A DNA stretch of 64,000 bases from Sipunculus nudus (lineage: Eukaryota > Annelida > Sipuncula > Golfingiida > Sipunculidae): positions 70,344,624 through 70,408,623 of the forward strand of contig CM049308.1 of the NCBI GenBank assembly GCA_026874595.1. The letters are read 5' to 3'. The position numbers and the translations under genes are program-made. Below the pieces are notes generated by a model. It was not told the origin of the DNA, ran no database searches, and was given only the letters and a program-made list of their open reading frames with translations. How positions within the stretch are numbered: position 1 is the first letter of the stretch; each line of letters begins with the position of its first letter. Positions 35,401 through 47,253 of this stretch are shown one piece after another.

Positions 35401-38400
35401 ATCAAACAGAAATAGTTAATATTAACCAAAGAATAAAAATAAATTTTAATTATATTGATAGATTCATCTTATCTTCTATATTTACGGAACAAAAGAAAAT
35501 AGGTCACATTTGCTGGATTCGTTTTACTGAGATAAAAACTTTATTTATTTTACATGGATTGTACAGCTAGTTAAAATAACTCCCCATGGCTCGGATATTG
35601 GCGTTTGGAGAAAACCACCGACCTTGAACGGGCCACTCTAGTGTATACAACCCCTCTCTCACAGCCACGCCGGAAATTGAACCCGGATCGCCAGCGGAGA
35701 GAGCCGAGCTTTTGCTAAGCAGCTGTCCAGGCTTTACAATAAATCATTAGATCTGATGAACTAGGAGTAATTCATGCTGTAACTCGGTATTCTTTAAATA
35801 CGTTGATTAGACACCATAGATCCAAATGATGAAAACCATAATCCTAATTTCTGACCTATACAACAGTACACTGTGTGACTTTCGCAAGCCTTCGCTTGTA
35901 TGTTTTTATTATCCCCTCGCAACGAAGTTGCGAAAGGGATATGGTAACGCTCCCGTTCGAGCGTCCGTCTGTCCGTCCGTCGTGCCGTCTGTCCGTCCTG
36001 AATTGGCTTGTGGATCGATTTCAAGGCAAACCGTTAGACCTTAACCTTTCATCTTGCAAAAATGGCTCATCCACCCATGGATTAAGGACCTTATTGATTT
36101 TTACGTCTCAGGGTCAAAGGTCAAGGCCACAGAGCTCCCCTCCTCATTTTCACACTGTGTAATACACCCGTTCTATTGATGTCCCATGCCAGGGGATGTT
36201 CCGCTTTGCGGTGCTCTTGTATAACTCTGTTTTACATGTTACGAATTTTTGAGGGGAAAACATTGGGCCGATCCGGGATTCGAACCCATGTTGGTGGCGA
36301 ACATGTCCGGCGTACCAAACGCTTCGATAGAAAAGCAAGCTTCACTAGCGAGACAGTTCGGTCTGCTTTTATGTCACCTCGAAACACACCCCCTCTTAAG
36401 AGCGTCCTGCTATCAGAACAAGACTAATTGGTGAGCTTATTCCCTGGGCCACAAAGTAAACCGTCACGTTAGACGAGCCCCCATTTTGTAACGAAGACAA
36501 ATTGCCCAGGGGAAAACATTTGGCTGATCCCAGATTCGAGCCCATGTTGGTGGCGCAGAAGTCCGGCGTACCAACCGCTTCGCTAGAAATGCAAACTTCA
36601 CTAGCGAGACAGTTCGGTCCGCTTTTATGTCACCCCGTAACATACATCATGCTCTGCGTGTCCCCTTTTTGGTTAAAACTTTCAAATGCCTCTTCGGAAA
36701 ATTCTGTCCGTTTTCAGTGTGTGAGAATTATTACTATAACATTTCTTGCTGAAGTGATAAATATACTCAGGGTTTTTTATTGTTTTGAGTTGACCACCTC
36801 CAGGGAAAGCTGTTTATTGTGGAATAATTTTGAACTTTTAGACCAGAAGGATATATACAAATCGCGGATAAAATCTTGATTTTGCGTAAGTATATTTCGC
36901 TTTTTGCGCACTCTCTTGTATTCCCAGATATACCCGAGGCAAGCGCTAGCTACGATCAGCTGTCAGTCACGATATGTTTTCGAGGGGTTTTCTTAATGAT
37001 AGGTCCATGGCCCATTAATGCCACTGTCTGTTGCATGAAGATAAATGTGATAACATAAATGTGATGAAGGTCTTATTATCATATTATTATTGTATTATTA
37101 TTATGATGGACCCTCTGGGTTTCAGGTTTTGAATGTATGGGACCAGGCAATGATAGACGACTGGACTTGGGTCCACTTTTTTAGGGACTTGGACTCGCTG
37201 AGCCTTGGACTCCCGACTTGTACTTGGATATAGAGGTAAGGACCCGAGAAATCAGATCGTTTCCAGTGGAAGGGAATTTCTGTCACATAAGGACATTTAT
37301 GTACATGACAGAAAACTACAAAAAAAAGACTATATATAAAATCTTCAGCTCTATTTCACGAGCTAAATGTAACTAAACATTTAAGTAAGAGCACGTGTTA
37401 ACTTACATCAAAATAATTATGGTATTGTCAAATTTTCATTTTAAATTTCTTCTAATAATGGGATTTTACTTGGACTTGACTCAAGTTTCAGATGACTCGG
37501 AAGGTGGACTTGGAGTCGAACCTCAAGTACTCGGACTTGAGAAGCCTGGACTCGGACTTGCACTCGTACTGGGATGGTACATGACTTTTTTATTAAGATT
37601 AGGAATAATTCAGAAGGCATAAGCTGTCGTTTGGATATAAGGGCAAATATCTCTGGTTCTATTTAGATTTAAATCCATTTAACCTTGGAGGTCCTGGCGG
37701 GTTTAGGACCGGACTCCTTCCCTCCGTAGTCATAACAACCAGGCAATATTCTACCTTTTTTGTTAAATGCTACTGGTTTGGGTGTGGTTTACCTAAGCTG
37801 GTCAGCGGGATGCAGGTAGCTTTATACGGGCACTTTGTCATCCCACAGTCCGTTCCTCTCTCTGGACGACACACATAACCACTGCCACATAACCCACCCT
37901 GAATAAAAACAAGACAGGTAGCGATTTTAGATGACGTCGTTGTTTGGTATCATAGATGAGGCCACAAATAAAAAAATTGTCCTATTGCAAAAAGGACCAA
38001 AATTCTATATATGAAACAACGGTACGATTTTTTTTTGTTTTTTTTTTTTTTTTTTGTTTGGAGCCAGGGGGATACCGGCAGAGAGAAAAGTGAAATTGTG
38101 TCAACTTGAAGGAAAGATAACAAATGTGAGGCAATTCTTGAAATACTGCTTAAAAACGACATGTGGTTTATAAAATTTCTTGATATGTATGTTCAATCTA
38201 GAGAACTATCTCCTACTAATTTAATAAATGCTAATGCCTACTAACAGAACAGTATTAAAGTAGGCACATAAAAATAAAATGGCTCCTTATCAGAAATGTT
38301 AACCCCATTTAAAAAACCTTGATTCTCTGGTTATTTTAAAATCATCTGAATAAAAATGACCTTAGGGAAACAAATTATTTTACTCCTCTTTCTTCCATAG

Positions 38401-38513
38401 TTTATTTCTGCAGAATACTAAAATATAACTTTAAATTAATTTCATAGGGCAGGTTTATTTTTAAAAGTCGTAAAAACTAAAAGAAAATGTAACTATTAAA
38501 TTTGATAATATGA

Positions 38514-38554
<41 letters not shown>

Positions 38555-41500
38555 AGTGTGTGTATTTGTGGGGAGTGTGATGAATAACAGATACCTTTTA
38601 TTTCATTTGATACACAACAAGAACTCACGTTACAAGGATTTGGCTTACAGCTACACACTGGGCAACCCTTGTCGTCCGTTTTGAAGTCAAAGTTGCAGTG
38701 CATAGCACAAACCGGTCCACAAGAAGGCACCGGCGGAGGCGGGCTTCCTGTAAGATGTTCAACAGAACTTATATATTTGGTTGACACGGGTTGCATAAAC
38801 AATCAAAATCAATAACTCTTTTATACCTTTGGCACACTTGAAGGATAGCATTTAACGTACAGTGAATTACGGAATATTTGTATTGTCTCTCCTCCCATCA
38901 GGGTTGGGGGCATAGTGTTCTGTCGTTTGTGTCATATCTTGCGAACGCTTTAACCTTTGAATCACTCAATATTTTCCCATGGAATTTGATATTTGTATTG
39001 TTTCTACCAATATCTCGGACGAGAAAATCGGTGACCTGGATTTTCAAGGCCAAATTAGTCAAAATAAGGAAAAATTGTGATGCCCATAACTTTTGAAGTA
39101 TTTCATAGTTTTCCTCAGATTTGTAAACAAGTTATTATTGTGAACAATATAACTTTTGGACCACTCCGTATATTTTCTTGAAGTTTAGTACGTGACTTTT
39201 ATCTATCATAGTCTGAGTTTGTTCGGATGTTCGGATGAGTTTGAGCAACCGTGACCTTGGCCTTGATCTTCAAGTTGAAATAAGCCGATATAAAAAAAAT
39301 GTAACTTCTGATCGATTAAACATATTTTCATACATTTATATATATATTTTCATTAATGGAGATTCTCCCAGTTCTAATCCTTCGAAATCTCACCACTTTT
39401 CCAATTTTCATAAAATATGATACGTGAATTGTTTCTACAAAAATCTCAGATGAGTTGGAAAACTGGTGACCTTGATTTTCAGCTTCGAGGTCAAATCTTC
39501 CTAAATCTAGGATTTTTGTGCACCCCATAATTGTTGTGCGGTTTTTTTTCGAATCTGTGGATTAGGCATATTTTATATATTTATTTTTGCAAAACGGATT
39601 CACTCTAGTTTTTAATTAATTTCATTTACTTTTATATAATATTGTTATAAGCAATAGAATATAAAATAAGGTAGACGACGGCACTCTTCACACTAGCACC
39701 AGAGCGATTCGATATTTGGAAATATAATAAGATATGATGGAAAATGATATTGCTGGTTTTCATTATTTTCAATGCATCGATTACATTATAGGCTTAAAGT
39801 TATACGTCAAGCAGGGAACAGTATCATTACTTGTATTCTTATTTAACGCCCAACCAAAAGAAAGTAAATTGTTGTATCGACTCCGAGATAAAAAAAAAAC
39901 TATCTAGCGAGCGGGGAATTATCTTTTTTAATTTTACGATTCGTAAAATATTGTCAATTCTTAGCAAGGATACAAAACTCTGCAACCGTTCTTGAATAAA
40001 TATGAACAACACATTTTTAACAATGCCTGTATGGATGTTGTCTCGTCCCAAGACGCTTTATTCCGATTCGCTCTGCTTCCCTCCATCATGTGATTCTATC
40101 ACAGTGGCTTCCGCAACAAGTATGGATTAAAGCGTTGCATTATTAATACAAGTACTAATTTATTCGGCAGGATTATGGTAAGAGACGCACACGTCTTGCT
40201 GGTTTACAAGAATTTCCCGGTATTGAATTTCCACAAACCCCTTCTTAAAATTACTCAAGGAAAACTAAGTTAAACCTAAGTTACAATTAGTTACTACTAC
40301 AAATAATTTTTACTCTTTAGTCACGTACACAAATGCATGAAATTCCCGAAACGGTGTTTATAATACAGGGGCGGATCCTGGATTTAGAAAAAAGGGGGGG
40401 GCCAACCCAGGAGGACTAGTGAAAAACCTAAAAAAAAAAAGGTCCCCAGGTCCAAATAAGGGGGACATCCCCCCCGGATCCGCTTCTGTAGTAAGTTCGG
40501 TTCAATAGTCTAATTCGTTTTTATGGATCTGGTGTAAAATAGTAGGCATATTTTGTGTGTAGTATGTATTTTCATGCTAATGTGTAGGCTTGTTTTCACC
40601 ATGTCGTTGTTACTTTATCCACTTGTCATTACCTCGTGTATAATATCTCTTTATATATTCCCCGGAAAACATTTGCATTAGCTGAACGGTTATTTTTTAA
40701 TCCTCGTTATATAAATATGTTTAAACCAAGAATGTGAAGCAGGAACATTAAAACCGGGGACCTACATGGTGCTCACTAAAAAAAATCCATAAAAACACGG
40801 CGGCGATTCCGTAGAACAGTTTTAGATTTTGGTGTGGCCTATTCTTTTACGAAAGGTTTGCCTCCGCCAGGAAGCTATGCGTTTGTATGTGTGTGTTTTC
40901 ACGACATAACTCACGTTCGATCATGAACAGATTCTCGTGAAATTTTTAGGCCATTTCGGGATGCAGGAGCCAATGAAAATATATTTTATTTTGCTGTGGA
41001 TCCAGCACATGGTCTGGGTTCACGAACGCCATCAAAGAATATTTACAAATGGATATTCACATTTGCACGATTGAACCTGGGAATATGGGCCGAATAAGTG
41101 AATTCAAACGGGTTGGGGAGTATCCCACTATAGGGACCCCCCCCCCCCCCACACACACACACACACGTGACACACACACACGCACACATGGTGTAGGCTT
41201 GCATTCTTCAGAATGTAAATTTCTTTTTTGTGTATGAGTGACTTACCTGGATTGAAATAATCAACGCACACTCGTTTACATTCTGATTCCTTGTGAAAGT
41301 TGTTTTCGTTGCCACCACAACCAGAATACCGAAAAGGCAGACACTGCCGCCAGGTGGCGTTGTAGTACAGACGGGGTAGGTTGGCCTTACATGTGCCGTA
41401 TTCCTGGGGCTGGAAACAAGCTTCTTCCGGTTCTGTTAAAATTCAGCGACAGTCTGTTAGTGTAGGAAAATTGATGTATGAATTCAATCATACAACATCA

Positions 41501-44500
41501 AGCTGCTGTAGGTCACCAACTATTGTAGCACAAATAAACATAAAATATGTATCACGTGTCATAATTACCGGTCTGACAGTAGTTATACATGTAATACCAT
41601 AGTCATGCTGGCCGATATTCGGGGAATCGACCAGCCGAATTCGGGGAATACCCGGAACTGGGCTGGTCGGGATTTGTACTATATTCAGTCCCAATGTGGT
41701 GACCCTCGAAGAAATGTCGTAAATGTCATACTCTTTCAGTACTGGTCAAACTTTCGTTGAACCGATTCACCGTATTATGTATTATGCGTTCCCACTGTTG
41801 GAGACTGGTACTTGAAGAATCGGACACAAAGACCATGGCACAGCACAAAGAAGCCTCCAGAGATTGTACCATTTAGCGTTGAAGTGATGGGCAGTTTCCA
41901 TGGAAACGGGAGGACCTTCAGCTACAATGCTTTAACTGCCAAACTATAGCCTTATCTTAAATAAAAAATACATGCTTAATCGATTGAGGCGCCGAGTGAG
42001 ATTATATAGTGCAGGAACCAGTTTAAAGATAATCTTGTTGTGGTAAGGTGCATTTTTTATAACACTGTCGAAAAGATGTGCCTCTTTTTTGAAAGCAAAT
42101 GAAAGCTCACATGTTCTTATATAAAGTTCATAACGTCTTAAATCTGAGTAATATCTTATATAAAATAACCTAATTTGGTGTGTGTGTTTTTTTTAACAAT
42201 TAAGAACAAAAATACAATTTACAACTTATGCTTCCTGCACAATATTAGGGGTGGAGGTTTACGGTGGGGGTTGCCTTACCCTAACTTGACACCTCTGTAT
42301 CTCAAAATCGTGCTGAGTAACGTAAAATCAAAACGTTACATTCGACTCAGTCCAAAACAGAATTAATTCAATAAATAAATTAAACCAATTTAATACCAAA
42401 GGACACTATTTATGAAAAGTATAAAAATCAAATGCAAGCGCAGAATTAATGCAACCTGAGGTTACGGGCTCACGACCAATCTAAATTAGAAAAAGATTAT
42501 TCTATATAAGTGAATTTACGGCTAATGACTTTCTTTATACAACTCTGTGTCTCTATATATACTTATGAATCAAATGATAAATGTACAATTGGCTTCTGTA
42601 TGCACGTACTTGAGCAGACAACGGTTGGCCTACAGTTAGGTTCCGTGGTTGGACATAAACCGTGTTGCGTGCGACACATGTAACCTTCCGGACAAGACGC
42701 AGTCTGCGACAGAATAGAGACGAGGCACATATTAAATACATTGTGGTAATATGCTACATGTATAATTCCGAATAAAGAACGAAATACAAACTTGATTATT
42801 TAATTCCGTATATTAATAAAAAAGATGGTTGTTATAATGTTTTCACCATTTCCTTTCCTTCATATAAAGAAAAAAATCATATAATCAGCAGATTTTAGAT
42901 ATACATTTTATTGTGAAGGGTTGACAGCGAAATAGAAAACAAATATGGTATGCGTCAGTGTAAACGTTGGTATGTGTGTATGTATGTATGTATGTATGAA
43001 AGAAAGAGAACGAGAAGCAGACAGGAAAAACGTGTGCGCATGCGTTGTATGTCAGTATTTAATGTTTCATTCGTTATCTTTGGGTAATATTGTAAAAACG
43101 AGTTGACATATGGAAAGTAGCATTAGACAGTTTGTCCCAGTGGAAATTACCACCGGCGAACTGGAGCTTGTTAAGTAACAACATTTGTCACTCACGGCGA
43201 CCTTCACCTTTTTCTACAGCAATGTTCGCATGCAGAGAGCAAATAATAAAACGAAAATTATATTAGTCAAAATAATAGTTTTAAAGTCAAATAAAATTGA
43301 TCAAATGTAACATGAAACATAAATTATAGTTCCTGTTTGGTTACTATGACAACCTCGACATCTGGTCATTTGGCCTATTATTCTGTTAATCGGGAACCAC
43401 AGGGTTGCAAGTTACTTGCACCAATTGGCATATTGTGATCATGAATGGTAACCAATACAGCAGAAGACATAAGAGGGTGTACACGTGATTGTGTGCGTGA
43501 GTCTGTATGTGTATTATACCTCGCAGGGATTCGACCGACAACTACATATAGGGCACCCATTGCTATCTGTCTTGAAGCCGTACTGACACGCGATGAAGCA
43601 GCTTCTGGAGGAGCAATTCTTACCGCTCCCTGTAACAAACAAAACCAACGTCATAATATGACCGCCCGCTGTCACAAGCATAACCAACGTCATAACATGA
43701 CCGCTCTCTGTCACAAAAATAACTTATGTCAAAATATTTCAAAAATACAAGCAAGAGAATAAAAAATCAGGTAGACGATTGCTTTCTTGTCACATCTAAA
43801 AGAGAAAATAAGTATTTGATCATATAAATATTAGATATGATGTACAATGATATTTTTTTTTTTAATTTTATCATTTTCTATTCCTCGAATATACTGTAGG
43901 TGTAGAGTCATGCCTCAAGCAAAGAAACTTATCATCACATGTATTCTTAGCTTAGGTCACACGAATAAAAAATAAATTGTTTTATTGAATCCGAGATAAA
44001 AAAGAATATCTAACGAGCAGGAAATTTCCTTTTTTATTACGGATCGAGGTGTAACTATGTAATATGCATTCTATTGTGAAGTATGTCTTCATTTTTATAA
44101 GCAGGTATGTTTTCACCAAGTCATGGTGACTTTAACCACTTGTCATAACCTTGTATAGTATAAAGCATCTTTGTTTTTATGTATGTTCCCAAAGAAAACA
44201 TTTGCATTTGCAGAAAAGCTATTTTTGTCATCCTGGTTAAATAAATACGTATAAACCAAGGACGACAAGTAGTAAAACGAAAACCAAGGGCCTGCTGCTC
44301 GCTAAAAATAAATATCCTTTAAAAAATGCTGCGATAATGTAGATTAGTTATAGATTTTGGTGTGGTCTACACAGGGAGGGTGTACGTTCATCCTCGTTTG
44401 GGTTTGTGTTTGTGTGTGTTCACAACGATCATTAACTCACGCAATCATGAACGGAAATTCATAAAATTTTCAGGCCATTTCAGGAATGGGCTTATAAAGA

Positions 44501-46248
44501 TCATATTATATTTTGATATGGATCGGCACATGATCCGGATTCAAGAACGTCGTCAAGGAATATTCACAAATGTAAAATCACGTATGCACTTATGGAAATA
44601 TAAGCCGAATAAGTGAATGCAGCATTGGTTTGGCAGCATCTCACAAGAGGAACCCTCCACATCTCGGAGGCTTGCATTGATAAGAATGCAGATTTCTTTT
44701 TTTGTGTATAAATTACTAACCTGGTTTGAAATAGTCAACGCACACTCGTTTACATTCTGACTCTGTGTGAAAATTGTTTTCGTTTCCACCACAACCAGAA
44801 TACTGAAAGGGCAGACACTGTCGCGAGGTGGCGTTGTAGTACAGACGGGGAAGGTTAGCCTTACAGGTGCCGTATTCCTGGGGCTGGAAACAAGCTTCTT
44901 CCGGTTCTGTTAAAATTAAGCGACAGTCTGTTAGTGTATGAGAAAGATATATGACATCAAAACATATACTATGAAGCTGCTGTAGCCCGTAGGTCAACAT
45001 ACCGTTGTAGCACAACTAAACGTTAATTATGTACCACATGTCAAACCTTCTGGCACAAGGGAGAGCTTAACATTCTGTCTTGAAGGCATGTGCAGCTTTC
45101 AACCCGCAGACCTCAGCTACAATGTTTTAACCACTAGACTTTACCCTACACTTAAATATATATAACGAACATAAAAGTCAATAGTGCTGCACAAACATAA
45201 ATATTTTAACCAGTGTTGGTTGTGCCTCGTTAAGGAAAGCATATGTAAGCTCACATTGTCTTGTATAACATCTACAAACGTCTTTGGTCTAGGCATCTTC
45301 TAGATAATTTCTCTTATAAAATAACCCAATAGAGTGTCGGTCTTTTGAACAAGTCAGAAAAAAGTAAGACAATATGACTTATGCTTCCTGCATAATTTCG
45401 TTATATGGGCTGGACGTTTTACCGTAGGGCCATGGTGTCTTACCCTACTTTGACCTCTTATCTCACAATCTTTGCTGAAGTCAAAATAATACACCAAACT
45501 AAGTCCAAAATCAGAATCAAACTAAATAAAAAATAATTAAATAAACCTACTTTGAAACCGATTTGAAAAAATATATCAAAATTATGAAAAATATAATGCG
45601 GCCGCAGTGTTTAAGGCAACCAATCTGAGCTAGAAAAAAATATTTTTGGAATTTACAGATAATTAATTTATTTATATAACTCTCTCTTATATTTACTTAT
45701 AAATCAAAGGATTATTATACAACTGAATTCCTAATGTACGTACTTGAGCAGACAACGGTTGGCCCACAGTCAGGTTGCGTGGCTGGACATAAACCGTGTT
45801 GCGTGCGACACATGCGACCCGGGGGACAAGAAGCAGTCTTCGTAAAAACAACAATGAGACAGATATTAAATGAAAAATACAGTATGCTGCATGTATATGT
45901 CTGAGTAATATACAAAATACAATGCAAGCTGAGTATTTTATCGACACTTTAAATAAAAAAGATGGTTATTTTAGGCCCAAAAAGGTATGGTTCTCAGGCA
46001 CCGCCAGCGTCAAATTTAATCCCCATCGTATAATTTTTATTTTGATTTTCATCTTTCAAGAAGATAAAATAATACAATTTTGATCAGATTTCCTTAGTTA
46101 TGTAGTATTTTACCTGTTAAGCAAAAAATGCTGTTAATTTCAGGTTTTCCCGGATCATATTATATTTTCATCTAAACAATCAAAAAAGGTTTAAAAAAAT
46201 CACCCGACCGCATTGATTTCTAAAAAAAGTGCTTGAGAACCATACCTG

Positions 46249-46280
<32 letters not shown>

Positions 46281-47196
46281 AGACTTAATGTTTTCAATAC
46301 TGTTATGTTTTCACTTGAAGCCAAGGTTAATCGCCATATTTCAGATTCACTTTTTATTGCGAAGGGTTAAAGCCGAGACAAATATGGATGTGCTTGTGTA
46401 TTTACGTGTGTGTATGAAAGAGATGAAAGAAGACAGACCGGAAGACTGAGTGCGCACATGCGTTGTAAGTCCAGATGCAGCTTGATAAAATACTTATTTA
46501 ATGTATAACGCATGTGCGCCTAATCCGGCGTACATCCTGTTGTGGCCTACTGCGCCACTGAAGGAAGTGGTTAAATTATTATTTGGTAGACTTTCTTCGC
46601 AGGAATGGCATTTAGGCCTGATTTGGTGTACCTGAAGGTACGTCAACTGAGGGCAAACCGATACACATGGCCAAAGAATTTGTGTTTAAACTCAGACAAC
46701 GGTCCGTATACAGCATTGTTCCAATTGAAAAGGTCCAATTCAACTAGAATTGTAACTGCACATTTGTGAATATTCTTGAAAATCTTTTCCGGATCCGGAT
46801 CATGAGCCAGACCCACACAAAAATCAAATCGATTCTTCAGTGCTACATTTCCTAAATTCCCTGAAAATTTCATGAGGTTCCGGGGATGAACCCATACCCA
46901 ATATATATGTAGTTCACATATGTAATTAGTAGTGGTCAGTAACAGGAGTGCTTTGGGCGCAGGAGGACGTATACGTGCTTGTGTTCTTGAGCGTGTGGGT
47001 GTGTTTGTGTTATATACCTCGCAGGGATCCGACCGACAACTACATATATTGCAGCCGTTGCTATCTTTCTTGAAGCCGTATTGACACGCGATGAAGCAGC
47101 CCCTCGATGAGCATCTTTGGCCGCTCGCTGTGACGAATAAGAAACAAGTTCATAATATATGTCTCGCATTTAAATGTCCGATCACATTATTTTTCG

Positions 47197-47253
<57 letters not shown>

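Larger units (their letters stand above)
39790..43760. repeat. Segmental duplication, unit A
   Basis: It covers exons 5-7 and their introns. Exons and flanking introns align with 43900-47160 through many colinear motifs (for example CCGAGATAAAAAA, TTTTAGATTTTGGTGTGG, GCGCATGCGTTGTA). The GGATCC-type repeat at 40372-40486 is present only here. Confidence 0.75.
43900..47160. repeat. Segmental duplication, unit B
   Basis: It covers exons 2-4 and their introns, colinear with unit A. It contains MITE family 1 copy 2 and an inverted fragment (46640-46880) of a repeat also seen at 40880-41110, both absent at the matching places in unit A. Confidence 0.75.

Noticed and set aside
43378-43638. Alternative reading frames over the antistasin exons of units A and B
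   Set aside because: Only the other minus-strand frame restores the antistasin cysteines and the phase-1/phase-0 splice sites.
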